Positions 21,856-34,646 are shown, numbered from the stretch's first letter. The stretch is 64,000 nucleotides of DNA from Paroedura picta (GCF_049243985.1 NC_135382.1:24656990-24720989), one strand, 5' to 3'. Program-made: numbers and translations. The notes: generated by a model from the letters alone, not told the origin.

Positions 21856-22205
21856 ATTAAAAGGCAGTAATGCATTTAATAAATTATAGCAATTATAACA
21901 ATAGAACCAATTAAATAAATTAAGATTAAATTTTAAAATTAAATTGGGCCAGAAAGGAGGAAGAGAGGTTTCTTGGAGACTCATGGTACATGCAAGTTTG
22001 CCTCTGAGGAAGATGCTAAAATGGAATGCTGCACAGCAAGGCAACATATTGATTAATATTAATATTAAACAGGGAATAAAATGCAGGCCTGTTAAATGGT
22101 CATTAATCATGTGAGTTTCCTGTGCTATGTATGTTTGGAGCTACTTACCAAGCTGGGTTGCCTGGGGAAAAACTGGCCACCTCCCTTGTCCAAAGATTTA
22201 ACACA

Positions 22206-22503
22206 GCCCTTTTCCAACCTTTTGACTGTGGGGGAATGAATCCCTGAAATATTTTTCAAGCAGTGAGGAACCCGGGAAGTGGTGCCCCTTCTGAGAACTG
22301 GGTGTGGAAGTTAAGACATGGGAGACAGCTGATTGATTGACTGATTGATTGATTGAGTGATCGATCAATTACTGTTTTCCATTGTGGAGAAAAATACTAG
22401 GCCTGTGCAGAGTAACAGAGGGGGTGGACTCCAGTGACGTCTAGTGATAGAGATCATTGAACTTCCGGAAGGGCCCCGGAATCCTGGTTGGGGAATCCCT
22501 GGT
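22206..22503. mobile_element. Degraded hAT-like element related to family B
   Basis: CAACCTTTTGACTGTGGGGG at the left and CTGGTTGGGGAATCCCTGG at the right give weak inverted ends. The internal TGATTGATTG stretch (22323-22350) is a short simple repeat. Confidence 0.35.
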
Positions 22504-22869
22504 TTAATGTGTAGCAACGGGCAGTTGAAATTTTTTGTGGCACGGGGGTAAATACCGTCACCTGATCAATAATAGCCCCCTTTAATAAAGGGACAAGATA
22601 TTTTTTCTTAAGGCCAGTTGGCAACACTTTTTTCCATTGGGTCCTGAAAAGTACCACAGCATTTGAAGGTAGAGAAAAATAGCATGTAAGAACCAACTCT
22701 TCTTCGTCTTATTCTGTAATATATATATAATATTAATATATATTATTAATCTGACATATAATTCCCTTTTTCTTTTGTGTCCTTTTTGTATTAGTATCTT
22801 GTTCTTAAAAATAAATATTAAAAATTCTAACTGCCAAGAATTAATTCACATCCAATTTAATAGATGACT

Positions 22870-22925
22870 CCTTCCTTCCTTCCTTCCTTCCTTCCTTCCT
22901 TCCTTCCTTCCTTCCTTCCTTCCTT
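22870..22925. repeat. (TTCC)n microsatellite
   Basis: Fourteen uninterrupted TTCC units. Confidence 0.98.
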
Positions 22926-23255
22926 GAAATCTTAGAGTGGTTTCTCCCCTACCCCCCAGGGCTTAGTTACCATAATTCTTTGACCCTTTCCCATTCCTGG
23001 CATTGTCAAACTTGACTCACAACTTGTTACCTGCTCTAGTGCTATTTGTACATTGGGGGAAGTTCCCATTCATGCAAAGCACTTGCAACATCTATAAGAG
23101 TGCAGGATTTCTCAGAATCAGCTGCCTGCAACTCAACACATGCAATCTAAAGACACCATCATCATATCCTTTCTTCTTTCATCTTCTTGCTTCCAGAACA
23201 TGGAAATCCGCCCTTAGGGTGTCAGCCATGCACGTTGGACTGAGATGAAGGTAAG

Positions 23256-23366
23256 CAGGGGTAGTCAACCTGTGGTCCTCCAGATGTCCATGGACTACAA
23301 TTCCCATGAGCCCCATGGGAATTGTAGTCCAAGAACATCTGGAGGACTACAGGTTGACTACCCCTG
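23256..23366. mobile_element. Foldback hAT MITE, family A, copy 5
   Basis: A perfect target duplication AAGGTAAG lies at 23248-23255 and 23367-23374. The hairpin centre (GCCAGCATTTGCTGGC) is deleted, giving 111 bp. Confidence 0.95.
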
Positions 23367-24631
23367 AAGGTAAGGACTGGTGTGCCTGCTGCTGCTGTTC
23401 CAAACCTGCAGATGGTTTTCTTTGTGCAGGGGCAGAGGGGCCCTTGGGGGATTTTCACTTAAGTCCAAGTTTGCAGATTCCCCCAGCTGCAAACTGCAAC
23501 TTTCTTTTCAGTTTTCCATACCTGCAGAGAAGCTTGGGAGGGGAAGACAGAGGGAGGGATGGACTGGTAGAGTTGTGGGACACATGGTTACATAAAGTCG
23601 CCTAAATCCAGATTGATGGTTTTAAGCCCAGATCAATTTGAACCTGACATGCGAAAGACGCCCTTGGCACGCAGTGTTGCCAAGATGGATGACTTCACCC
23701 AGCAAGCTGGACTATCTTTCAACGAAAGAAGTTCAAGTGACTTCAGTGACCTGTGTCGGCGAAGGGTGGGGCAACGAGTCCCATTCATGTTCTGTGAGGA
23801 AACAACTCTTCAAGGACATTCCACTCCCCTAAAAACTGCCTCCTCTGGTTGTGCCGTCCATGCTAACGTTTTGCAGGACCTGGGGCTAGAAACCCTGCAG
23901 GCCTTTAGCCATGCAAGATGGGCTGCCTTTCAAGAATTAGCCACACCATGTGACCACCAGCAGGTATCCTGAAGATAGCAGGATGCCTTGGGCTTCCAGC
24001 CAGTGTTTGGCCCCTGTTAGGAGACTGGGGTAGTATACTTGTAATAGTGGCGTGACATGATTTCCAGCTGAAGTGAAGTTGCCCCCTCTAGGATTAAGCT
24101 CTATGGCTTTACTGTAGATTGTCCACCAAATCCTAGGGAGGTGTGATGTCAGATCTTTCAGGTTCAGCCCGGAAATGCCACACCACAGTGTGACATTTCT
24201 GGGCTGAACAAGAGATCTAGTAACCCTTAGACTGCAAGCCAGACCATTTGGTTGGGTATGCTGTGTTGGTCCCCCCCCCCCTTGCAAGCAGTATGACGTC
24301 ACTTCTGGAGGAAGCCTAGAAATGATGTCACAGCACTCTAGGAAAAGCATAGAGTGGTGATGGGGGGGGAATTGTTTTAATCACCATCAATATGCTCTCA
24401 CTATAGTTTCCAGCAGTTCCCAAAACAGGCTTGATGTCACCACTGGGCTTTCCCTATGAATGACATCAAAGGGCAGCCCTAAATCTTAACCCCCTTTATG
24501 AAATGCCCTTTACCACACCTCTCTAGAGGGAAAAGGCCATCTGAGACATTCTGTTTTGCAAATTCTGCAGAATAAGAGGAAACCTGTGGACTGTCTAAGA
24601 AAGTCTGTTCCACAACATGGGAGCCACAAAA
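23367..24631. other. Intergenic stretch
   Basis: An open frame at 23613-23972 (+) of 119 codons has no recognisable similarity, and no splice or promoter context supports it. A run of C lies at 24271-24281. No repeat recognised. Confidence 0.5.
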
Positions 24632-24845
24632 GAGCCAGTATGGTGTCGTGATTAAGATCACCAGTCTCTAATCTGGAGAGCCAGGTTTGGCACCCTGCTC
24701 CTCCACATGCAGCCAGCTGGGCGACCTTGGGACAGTCACAGTCATGTTAGAGCAGTTCTCTCAGAGCTCTCTCAGCCTCACCTACCTCGCAGGTTGTCTG
24801 TGGTGGGGAGAGGAAGGGAAGGTGATTGTAACCACTCAGTGCTTA
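24632..24845 (+). mobile_element. tRNA-derived SINE, truncated
   Basis: GAGCCAGTATGGTGTCGTGA, then ACATGCAGCCAGCTGGGCGA, then AGCTCTCTCAGCCTCACCTA and TGGTGGGGAGAGGAAGGGAA follow the order of the full copy at 59521-59803. The 3' tail is missing. Confidence 0.75.
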
Positions 24846-25327
24846 ACACCCACAAGGCAGCTGTCCCGCCTCTGAGTGCCTCCTTCTCCTCCAGCCGGCT
24901 TGCCTGTCTGTCCAGCAGCCAGCCAATCACCTTCCATCCCCAACCCCAGACCACACCGTCCTCCTTCCCTTCGATGCTCGGAAGCTGCAGATCCCTGCCA
25001 TGTGAGAGCTGCCCCTGCCTCTGAGGTCCCTTGTCATGAATTGAAGAAAGGGAAATTGCCACTGACTCAGCTTGTGCACAATTATTTGCATTTGATCACA
25101 GTTAAATATTTGCAGTATTGATCACAGTGCTTGGTCATGGTTAAACAATAATATTAGTTGACCACTGTACTGGTCCCAGGACTGCACAGCTCCAGCATGG
25201 CATGTGCATGGAATTTTTGGCATTTCGTGCATAACTGACCGATGATCTGCCTTTTAGCTCGTTAATCAGGTAGAACTTCCTTGGCTGCTTGAGAGCTGAG
25301 CAAAGTGGGAGTTGTCACATATAGAAA

Positions 25328-25870
25328 TTGTACAAGAATAGAAGAAGAGCCCTGCTGGCTCAGGCCTGTGGCCTCCCTAATTTAATATTGTGTCTCACAC
25401 AGTTTCCCTGGAGGGCGAACATCACAGGGCACAGAGGTCAAGGCCTTCTCCTGCTAGTATTTCTTAGCACTGGTATCCGGAGGGATGCTGCCTCTGACCA
25501 TGCAGGCTGCTTTTACTCACCATTGCTTACTTGACACTGATGGACCGATTTTCCATGGATCTGTCTAACTCCCTTTTAAATCCAGCTACACTCAGGACTC
25601 TCAGTGCATTCACTGGCAGTGAAGTCCACAGTTTAGCCACTCACTGAGCAGAGAAGTATTCCTTTTTGCCTGTTCTGAGCCTCTTTCCTAGCAACTCCAT
25701 TGGGTGCCCCTGAGTCCCAATATTCCGGGAGAGGGGGAAGAAAACTCCCTCTCTCTGCTTTCTCCCTACCCCATTCAAAATGGTATAAGCTTCGACTGTG
25801 TACCCCTTTAGCCATCATTTTTCTTGACGGAGGAGCCCCATGTAGACCTGCCATGACACTCAGATCATCA
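25328..25870 (-). mobile_element. CR1-clade LINE 3' end (reverse)
   Basis: It runs from AGAAGAGCCCTGCTGGCTCA through ACTGGTATCCGGAGGGATGC, AACTCCCTTTTAAATCCAGC and AGAGAAGTATTCCTTTTTGC to CCCCTTTAGCCATC, the reverse of the family at 4905-5284 but extending further 5'. It abuts a plus-strand CR1 end. Confidence 0.6.
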
Positions 25871-25887
25871 CTGGATGCCCATATAGA

Positions 25888-26227
25888 GGATGGGGCAGAG
25901 TTGTTCTCTCTTGCCCCGGAGGGATGGACCAGAACCAATGGGATGACATTAATTCAAAAGACATTCCTTCTAAGCATCAGGAAGAAGTTCCTGACAGTGA
26001 GAGCGGTTTCTCAGGGGAACAGGCTTCCTCGGGAGGTGGTGGGTTCTCCATCTTTGGAAGTTTTTAAACAGAGGCTGGATAGCCATCTGACGGAGAAGCT
26101 GATTCTGTGAAGGCTCAAAAGGGTGGCAGGTTACAGTGGATGAGCGATAGGGGTGTGAGTGTCCTGCATGGTGCATAGGGTTGGACTAGATGACCCATGA
26201 GGTACCTTCCAACTCTATGATTCTATG
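25888..26227 (+). mobile_element. CR1 LINE 3' end
   Basis: GGATGGGGCAGAGTTGTTCT through GGTTGGACTAGATGACCCAT to CAACTCTATGATTCTATG. It is nearly colinear with 10101-10447, with fewer differences in the last 200 bp. Confidence 0.88.
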
Positions 26228-26966
26228 TGCTCCTTCATTCAAAGCGCACCTTTCTACCAGCTGCACCATCCCTGCACAGTGCCTTCTTCAAGGAAATCCT
26301 CCTGGTTCCTACATAATGATCTTTGGGCTCCGGGCACATTCTTTCCAACTTTGCCTTAATTGGCGTTCAGCGCCCGTTGTTTAATTTATCTTTGCAGCTT
26401 GGAGGTAGTTGCTGTTTGCCTTTGTTGATGAGTTTTGTTACTAATTTTGATGGTTTTTAAAAAAGAAACGTGATCAGGTTCAGTTTCATATGCTGAAGAG
26501 GCCTGGGTGATCAAAAAAAATCAAAAACCCAGGGAGGAACCCTTTTAATCTATCCATCATTCACTAACAACGCTTGTGATAATTGCTGGAACCTCAGCAG
26601 CGCTGCTTATCTTACAAGAAGTAACCTGCCGAAGGAGGAAAAGAATTGTACAGTTTAATGTTTTCATGTTGTCTTTCGCTTCCTCTTCCCCATTTGTCAG
26701 TAGGTGAAGGTTCATCAGGGACAGAGTCGCAAGCTGGGACTTTGCACTCTTCTGCCCTCATCCCCCGCTGCCTCTGCTCTGGTCTCTTTTCCAGCATGTT
26801 CATCCCTATTCCATATAAGTTAAGTAAAATATAGATATATAGATCTAGGGTTGGGCTGCATTCTTGGCACAACTCCTGCTGCCAGAGAGCAGTCAATTGA
26901 AAGAACCCTCAAGGACTCAAGAGAGACAGTGCAGGGGTATGGGGATATTTGGATAACGTAGTAGTG
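26228..26966. other. Intergenic stretch
   Basis: No exon or repeat recognised. Confidence 0.5.
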
Positions 26967-27294
26967 CAGGTTTTCTCCACCAGGGTTTTGTGAAACCCTG
27001 GGGTTTCTTGATGGCTCTGGAAGGGTTTCCCAAATGGGAAGAGTTCGTTAATTTTTCAATGGGTTAAACATTTATTGGGGGGATATGGCCATGTATGGTA
27101 ATGTTGACTCACCCACCCCTCCCAAAATGGACAACGATGGGCCTGGAGGGGTGGGAAGGGGCTCCATGTGGGTGTGGACACAGCTACGCTTCCCAACCAT
27201 ATTATGCACGATCGTGCCACTTCTGGGGTCTCTCGAAGCCTGAAACATGTTTCAGGGGGTTCTCAATGGTTAAATAAAAAGTTGAGAAAGGCTG
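26967..27294. mobile_element. hAT-like element, family B, full length
   Basis: Ends are CAGGTTTTCTCCACC / GTTGAGAAAGGCTG, with the interior sharing GGAAGGGTTTCCCAAATGGG and CAACGATGGGCCTGGAGGGG with 13534. The target duplication is not clear. Confidence 0.8.
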
Positions 27295-27446
27295 TAGTTT
27301 GCCCAGTCCTAGAAGCATGACACTTAGAGCAAATAAATCACCCAAGAAGTATATTGCAAAAAAAAAAAAAAAAGTAAGCTTGCACTTATTCAAGTAGATA
27401 CAGCTCACACTCAGGTGGCTGTTGAAAGGAGAGAGAGACAATGGGT

Positions 27447-27530
27447 CATTGTCCTGCATATTGTAGGGGGTTGGACTAGATGACCCATGAGGTTCCTTCC
27501 AACTCTATTATTCTACGATTCTAAGATTCT
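27447..27530 (+). mobile_element. CR1 LINE terminal fragment
   Basis: GTCCTGCATATTGTAGGGGG, TTGGACTAGATGACCCATGA and CAACTCTATTATTCTACGAT are the last 80 bp of CR1 with its 3' repeats. Confidence 0.8.
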
Positions 27531-28943
27531 AGAGAAGTACTGAAGAGTAATTCCCTACCACAAATGGCTAGATAATCTGGCATCACATGGAAGGGAGCAT
27601 GAGGACATTGTCTCTACAGGAGAGGCCCGCAGAGACATGTGTCTCTCTGGAAGGCCATGTGGTGTGAGAGGACAAAAGGAGAGGAGGGTCGGAAGGCAGT
27701 TCCCAGGTTAAGACAAAACGAGGCATCCTATACAAGCAGGTCCAAGCATGCTAAATCACTCATACTGCAGGTTCACCGGACTTGGGGAGAGCTTTGATTA
27801 TAAGCACATGACTATGGCTCGCTTTTTCTGCTGCTTGCCCACCCCTGCAAGGTAGGCAGCACTGCAGACCGTGGAGGGGTAGAGGTGAACTTTAAATTGT
27901 ATGCCTTTCATTCCTCTCTTGAGAGGAATGTGACACTTCCCTTGGGGCCGGCAGAGCAAGTAAACATTTGAGTTGCTCCCCAAGACTCCTGTAGTCAATT
28001 CTACAGATGGGGGGGGGGGGAGAGAGAGAGAAATAATAAAGACAGATGTTAAACTTGGCTTCCCCCACTCAACTACCAATGGACTGCCTGATGAGATCAG
28101 GAAAGTTCCTGACTTTTACCCCTGCATAAAATGGAGAGCATGTTTACAGAGGTGGTAGGAGTGGGGAGCTTTCTAGGATCTGGGAAATTTAGTCAGATCC
28201 CATTGTTTCGTTCTCCAAACATATTGCACACTATTTTACTGCATTGCTCTCCAGTTGTGCAATTCAGCTCTGTTGCATTATTTCCATGAATTATACTGTT
28301 TTTGTTTTATTATCTTGCTTAGTCCAGGGGCACTCAGTGGCTTGGGAGCCACATCCAGCACCCGTATTTTAAAGCAGCAGGAAGGGGCTTCTGCCTCCTT
28401 GCAAGAGTCACCTTTGAAACATCAGGGCATGATCCCATGAAACCTGCCTTCCAAAGCGGCTTTTTTTTTTTCAACCTATCTCTGGAAATGAGTTGTCAAT
28501 CTGGAAAATTTCCAGTCCTCACTGGGAGTTCGGTGACCCTCTGCTCCACATCACCCCTGTTTCTTACGGGTCATGGATAACTGGCATCAACCCACGTGGA
28601 TTCATTTGAGAAAAGACATGCCGTAGTCATGGAGCAAGCCAGGCAGAGGCATGGGAGAATTGTTCTCCAAGTTACACCCCGTTCTCACAAGGTCCCTGCC
28701 TGCGCTGCCAGGGCAGAGGTGGTACCATGCCTGCACTACAACCCCAGTTTTTAATTGTCTATGAGACAATGAACTCTTTCTTCGGTCTGTCTCAGTTTTG
28801 GCTAAGAGGATCCATGGGCAGGACTGTAAAATTCCTAAGAACAGCTTCTCCATTGGATAGAGGTGAGGAGGGAGGGGGAGTTACCGCCAGAAGAGCATTT
28901 ATTATATTATGAATAATGGTTCGTAAATCATATGTATCATCAC
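27531..28943. other. Intergenic stretch
   Basis: No exon recognised. A G-run plus (GA)n lies at 28008-28032 and a T-run at 28461-28470. Confidence 0.5.
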
Positions 28944-29168
<225 letters not shown>

Positions 29169-29426
29169 CGTCTGTTTAGTTTTTTGAAAAATAGAACAAT
29201 ATATATATATTGGGTGTTGTTTTCCTTCCTGTCGAAACCAACCAAGGGACTGCTTAAATGAAATCCAAGCCAGCTGCTGCTTTCCGTAGGCACCAATCAG
29301 CAGGAACCAGCTTTTCCAAGAGGGTCTCGACAGCAGTGCCTCTGGGAGAGGTGGGTATCTTGACTTTCTCCTCCTTTGCCACGTATCTGGCAAAGGCTGA
29401 AGGACAGAAGAGATGGGAGGATCTTA

Positions 29427-29700
29427 AGCCATAAGAAGAGCCCTGCCGGATCAGACCAAAGGCCCACAAAGTCCAGCGTCCAGCAACCTGCTGCCTCTAG
29501 GAAGCCCACAAGACTGCAACAGCATCCTCCTGCCCTGCTTGTGCTCCCCAGCAATGGATCTGAAGAGGCCTGCTGCCTCTAGGCAGACAGCCATGGTGGT
29601 TACTACCGCTGAAAGCCGTCCTCCATGAATTCTTCACATGACATGACCTGGGAACTCCCGCTAGTCCTTCACAGCCGACTCTCCCACGTGTCTAGCTGAG
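29427..29700 (-). mobile_element. CR1-clade LINE 3' end (reverse)
   Basis: AAGCCATAAGAAGAGCCCTG, CCGGATCAGACCAAAGGCCC, CTCCATGAATTCTTCACATG follow the order of the copy at 25328. Confidence 0.55.
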
Positions 29701-30905
29701 ATGCTTCATTTCCCCAGATATTCACCCTGTCCTTAACAATGCCTGCAGCTGCCGCCCTTCAGAGAAGAATCCTAAACCCACCCCACCTATTTTCCATTGG
29801 CAAAGGGTGCCGCCCTCTCTGTTTATTTGAAGCACTGTTTAACCCTCCAGCTTTGTCTTTGAGGAAAGAGAGTGCAGAAAGGCCAAAAAAAGAAAAAGAA
29901 AAGAGAACATTCTTGGCAGTCATCCGGGACACTTAAAACATGTTCAGTCTCACCTTTTAAGCAAACTTGATCTCCGGAGTGGGAGTGGCAAAGGCTTTTC
30001 CCAGATTTTGGCTTAATCTTCACACGTTGCAGAGTACACAGGTTGGGTTTGGGGTTCTTGCCCTGTGCCTTGGGTAATGGTCACGTGGGTCTAGCAGGGT
30101 CTCCTCAGTACAAAAACCAAGACTGTGGCTTTGGAATGTTGGAAGAATTCTTTCATTTTTTTAATTTACGTTGTTTAGAAGAAGAAGAGTTGGTTTTATA
30201 CCTTGCTTTTCACGACCCATGGAGTCTCAACCCCCCCCCCTCTCTCTCACACACACACTAAAATGTTGTGAGTGGCTTTTGATCCCCCCTGGAAAGAAAA
30301 GCAGATATAAATATGTCCTTTCCCCCTCAGATGCCTTGACATGTTACCATAGCCCTGTAGGTCATGTCAGGGCATTATATAACGGCACATGGAGGTTGGG
30401 TTAACTCTTGTAATAAATGGATCTTTAGATGCTTTTGATTTGTTTAAGAAGATTGAGATACGCCTAGTTATGATTTTTTTTTTAATTCCCTCGTTAAATG
30501 GTGCTTTTGCCACCTGCATGTTTAGGCAAAGAAGGACACTCCCACTGAACACTGATCACAGTTATGTATTGTTATATCCTTGTCTTGCCTTCCTGCCATT
30601 CCAAAGCCTTGGGCAACTTTTCCGTCAACTTGAACCCTGCTTAGCTTGGGCAAGGCGACCACGTGCTCAACACATGTGACCCAAGTCAGGCCAGGCATCC
30701 ACAGGGCGCTGGCTCTATTGTTTAGCTGCCCTAGAAGGGGTGAAGCTATCCCCACAAGAACTATGCTGTATTCTCATTGCAGAGAGTCCTGTGGTGTGTT
30801 TTCCATTTGCCAGCCATCTTGGAAGATGAGCCCAGAATCATTTGCTACAGCAAGGATGCCAAATGTATGGTGAAGCCAGCCAGTTCCAAATGAGGCATCT
30901 GGCAT
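29701..30905. other. Intergenic stretch with SINE remnants
   Basis: 30176-30310 carries the reverse and forward tail pieces of the common SINE (AGAAGAAGAGTTGGTTTTAT and AAAGAAAAGCAGATATAAAT). 30590-30680 (CCCTGCTTAGCTTGGGCAAG) looks 5S-like. No exon. Confidence 0.45.
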
Positions 30906-30907
30906 CA

Positions 30908-30927
30908 TGGTGGTGGTGGTGGTGGTG
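30908..30927. repeat. (TGG)n microsatellite
   Basis: Six to seven TGG units. Confidence 0.9.
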
Positions 30928-31663
30928 GGGAGAAATCCTGATTCTCCAGTGGGGCCTGGTCCACTATCCCCAGAGGAAACTGGAACCTTCTCTCTTTGGT
31001 GCTGCCTGCGGCTGATGGGTCTTCTTGTTTTGCTTCAGAAAAGGTGCTGGCAGGTGCCAAGATGCCTGTGGACACCACCTTGGTGACCCCTGGGTTAGGC
31101 CATGCCATTCCACATCTTTGTTTGTTTCCTACAGGAATAAAAAACCTAACATATCCTTTGAAACCAAACAACCGGACAAAGGTTGCACGTGGAGTGCTGT
31201 TGGAGGGATGCTTTCTGGTGCTTATCGCTTTCCGTTTGTTGATAAAAACAAGGGTTCAAGGGAACGCAATCCCTGGAAACTACTAGATCTAGGTCATGCA
31301 TCTACATTAGAGTGAACTTCGTTGCACCTTCCTCCCCCCACCACCACCATTTGGCAGACACAACTGTACATCAATATCACATGGTAATCCCCCCCCAGCC
31401 CTCCAACCAGTCCTTAAAGACAGACATAAAGACTCATTTGCTAACGTTCCTGATAAGAGTTGCCCCATGAACCATTAATGTTATTCAACAGCTCAATTGG
31501 AATTATAGATTAACTATTGCAGATCAGGTCAGGTGTTTCTGTTCCAGTTATGGCTATCAGCTGGAGACAATTGAAAAATAAACCAAATCTGCTGTGGCAC
31601 TGTGCCTTTCTTTTGAAGGTAGCACAATGGTGATGGGATGTTTAATCAGGGTATCCTGATCCT
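30928..31663. other. Intergenic stretch
   Basis: Three overlapping frames near 30900-31315 have no recognisable similarity. No repeat assigned. Confidence 0.45.
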
Positions 31664-31732
31664 GCGTTGAGCAGAGGGTTGGGCTAGATGGCCTTTAGGG
31701 CCCCTTCCATCTCTATGATTCTCTGATTCTAT
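31664..31732 (+). mobile_element. CR1 LINE terminal fragment
   Basis: TTGAGCAGAGGGTTGGGCTA, GATGGCCTTTAGGGCCCCTT and ATCTCTATGATTCTCTGATT are a CR1 3' terminus. Confidence 0.75.
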
Positions 31733-31990
31733 CCCAGGTGTATTAAATGGTTAAAATCCTGTGTTTTTGTTTAAAAAGCACCCAAAGTCATTTTGCAAGT
31801 GAAAATGCAGGTGTTCCTTCATGTTTACACCAATACTGTGATCTTTACATCCAAAAGCTAATTCTTTATTTAGAAAATTAATACGCTGTCTCCTCAGAAA
31901 AACTGCTTGCAGCAACTTACTATCTGAAAGAAGTAAAATTCAGATGAAAACAACAAACTAGGTAAACCTAAGACTAGTCAGCAAAAGCAA

Positions 31991-32009
31991 CCCCCCCCCC
32001 CCCCCCCCC
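31991..32009. repeat. Run of 19 C
   Basis: Uninterrupted C homopolymer; a G-run of 15 follows at 32647-32661. Confidence 0.95.
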
Positions 32010-32282
32010 GCAACAGCGCTTGAACTGTCAGAGGGTGTCTACGTATGAGGCCGGTCCTGAATCCATCTCTGTCATGAATTCACTAGATTTCATTGAATAA
32101 ATCACTCTACTTGGGTGAATCACTCTCTTCTATTGAACAAATCACATCCCCCGTCTATAAAACAGGAGGATCATTATTAGCTTCAATGCTTGTGAAGCTT
32201 AGAACAGTATGAGCATCGAAGAACGTGAGTTAAAAGGTGTTTAATTTCTTTTTTTAATCTAAATACTGAACTCTTTTACCGC

Positions 32283-32520
32283 TAGAGCTGCCAGCTTCCC
32301 AGTCAGACCCGGAGAGCTGGAATTATGGCACTCGTTTACTACTGTGGCTGCCAACTTCCAGGTCAGACCTGGAGTTTTCCTGGAATTACAACAGCTCAAC
32401 TACAGAGATCAGGGTAGATTCTACGGCCCTAAACCCGACTGAGGCTCCTCACTTTTTCATCTTCAGGCTTTATGCCAAAGATCCAGGATTTTCCTAACCT
32501 AGAACTGCCAATCCTATCTT
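32283..32520. mobile_element. Family G repeat, rearranged
   Basis: AGAGCTGCCAGCTTCCCAGT and GGCTGCCAACTTCCAGGTCA are two left ends in tandem. AGGATTTTCCTAACCTAGAA and CTGCCAATCCTA form the right end. Confidence 0.5.
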
Positions 32521-33180
32521 CTGCCCTAATTTACAAAATATCTCATTTCCCCCCACCCATCCTGCTGCTGATAGTTTTTTTGTAGAGTAGGAAATCTGCT
32601 GTAGCAGTTTGGTACATTTCCTCCTAAAAATCGAGGGCAGTAAACTGGGGGGGGGGGGGGGAGAATTCCTTTAGGAAGGCCCAGAATGCGACATGGATGC
32701 CAAGTCATTCCCCGCACCCCCACATGTGCAAGCAATTTGCGAAGCCCCTGAGATCTGCTGTCAAGATGCGATCCATAAATAAAATCTTGACCAAATACTT
32801 TAGGGATTGCAAATTGAGAGCAGATGAAAGATGAACCACACACACAGCGTAAAAGAATGAGTTTGCAATGCACTGATCTACTTGCAAGGCGTCAGAAACC
32901 CGAAATCCACGCTGTTCTCTCGGTGTGAGAATGGCTGTTGAGGAGGTAAAGAAGAACTGCAGAAGCAAAAGACTTCGGAGGGGTTGTAGATAATGAACCG
33001 TGGACCTACCAAGGGGAGTACTGTTTGGCTTTGTTTGGCAGTGGCTCTTCCAGTTCTCAGGATTAGGTCCTTTTTACTGGATTGAACCAGTGGGTCATCT
33101 GCCACCAAGCCAAGGCCTCTCAGCCCTTTACTCTGGTCTGTGAAGCATGAAGAACAAGGTGCCAGTACCTTGAACATAAA

Positions 33181-33354
33181 TGAGTCCATGAAGCTACTTT
33201 GTACCGAACCAGACCCGTGGTCCGTCAGATGACTCAGCCTGGGAGCAGCCTGGGTCCTTCATATTACCTACTTCCTGGTAGTAAATGTTGGGAATTGAAC
33301 CTAGCTGACCTTCCATGTCCCAAGCAGATGTTCTACCACTGAGTCATACTCCTT
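33181..33354 (-). mobile_element. tRNA-derived SINE (reverse)
   Basis: TGAAGCTACTTTGTACCGAA, GAATTGAACCTAGCTGACCT and GATGTTCTACCACTGAGTCA are the reverse of a SINE whose head resembles a tRNA with its B box in GGTTCAATTCCC. The plus copy is at 36036. Confidence 0.65.
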
Positions 33355-33719
33355 TCCTAATGTTTCCTACACTTCAATGCTTTTTAGACTTTTGGTAGCC
33401 AAGCCACTGCTTTTTGGAGCCAATGATCATGCAGGAAAAGCTGACAATGATTCTATGATTCTATGACAAATAAAAAAACCCAATTTCCAGAAAACCAGTT
33501 TGTGCAACAGCTGAGTTGGTAGGGAGTTTGACTGTGGGTTAATATGGGTAAGTGGGTTAATATGGTCCATAATCCTTTGCCAAATACCTGCACCTATGGA
33601 AATCTCCACCAAATATACATGACTACTACATCAGGTAAACAATGTTGTGATACTTACATCCCCTTTAAATGTGGCATCTTCACATCAGCTTTCCTAGAAT
33701 AATCCCCAAAGGATTATTT

Positions 33720-33986
33720 GAGTTGGTTTTTCTGTGCTGCTTTTCTCTACCCAAAGGAGGCTCAAAGTGGCTTACGTTCACCTTTCCTCTCCTCTCCCCA
33801 CAACAGACACCCTGTGCGGGAGATGAGGCTGAGAGAGCCCTGATATCACTGCTCGGTCAGAACAGCTTTATCAGTGCTGTGGTGAGCCCAAGGTCACCCA
33901 GCTGGCTGCATGTGGAGGAGGAGCAAGGGATCAAACCCGGCTCACCAGATCAGAAGTCTGCACTCCTAACCACAACACCAAGCTGA
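33720..33986 (-). mobile_element. tRNA-derived SINE, full length (reverse)
   Basis: The reverse of the family at 59521: tail GAGTTGGTTTTTCTGTGCTG, body GATATCACTGCTCGGTCAGA, head CTCCTAACCACAACACCAAG. Confidence 0.85.
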
Positions 33987-34284
33987 GAGGTCTTAGAGAA
34001 GCAGCAGCGACACAGGCCCCTGGTCAAAAGATAGCTCATCTATCAGGACCCCGAGGGCCCCTACCTGTACCATATCCAGAACAAAAAACTAGATTGAAAT
34101 GAATCCAGATAATCAGTTTCATCCAGAAAGATATTCTTTTGCAAACTGAAATAATATAATCGTTCTGAAACAATAACGGTCCCACCTTTTTTTTTTGTGG
34201 TTGCACAAGCTACATACAGCACACCAAGCCTTGTTCTCTTTGATTACACGCCTTCCACAGATACATGTCCTGCAATGGAATAGT

Positions 34285-34435
34285 ATCATATTTGCCCTTG
34301 ACCCGACCTGGATAGGCCAGCCAAGCCTGATCCAGCCAGATCTTGGAAGCTGGCGCTGGGAAAGGTGCCAAGGAATGCCAGGGTCATGATGCAGAGTAAA
34401 CCACCTCTGACCATCTCTCTCCTGGCTGCCAGACC
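34285..34435. mobile_element. 5S rRNA-like SINE fragment
   Basis: CAAGCCTGATCCAGCCAGAT, CTTGGAAGCTGGCGCTGGG and GCAGAGTAAACCACCTCTGA resemble a reptile repeat whose head matches 5S rRNA (GATCTTGGAAGCTAAGCAGGG). Related pieces lie at 39250 and 56415. Confidence 0.45.
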
Positions 34436-34503
34436 ATCTTAGGACCACCTGGCTATATTACACACGTGCCACGTGATAAATACATAAATATCTGCCCCTG
34501 AGG

Positions 34504-34641
34504 TTCCAAGCAGCCTACTATTTCAGTAGCCAAAAACAAAGCTCTCTGACTTCTTGACTAGCCTGGCGTAGACTTGACACCGAATGTGTCAAGAAGTCAG
34601 AGAGCTCTGCCTTGGCTACAGAAATTGAATATTTCTTGGAA
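34504..34641. repeat. Unassigned hairpin with about 54-nt arms
   Basis: The left arm, 34504-34558, and the right arm, 34588-34641, pair with a perfect core AGCTCTCTGACTTCTTGAC and outer blocks GTAGCCAA and TTCCAAG. A smaller perfect stem CTTGACAC-CGAAT-GTGTCAAG overlaps the loop. No relation to the other repeats of the window was found. Confidence 0.8.
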
Positions 34642-34646
34642 TGTAT

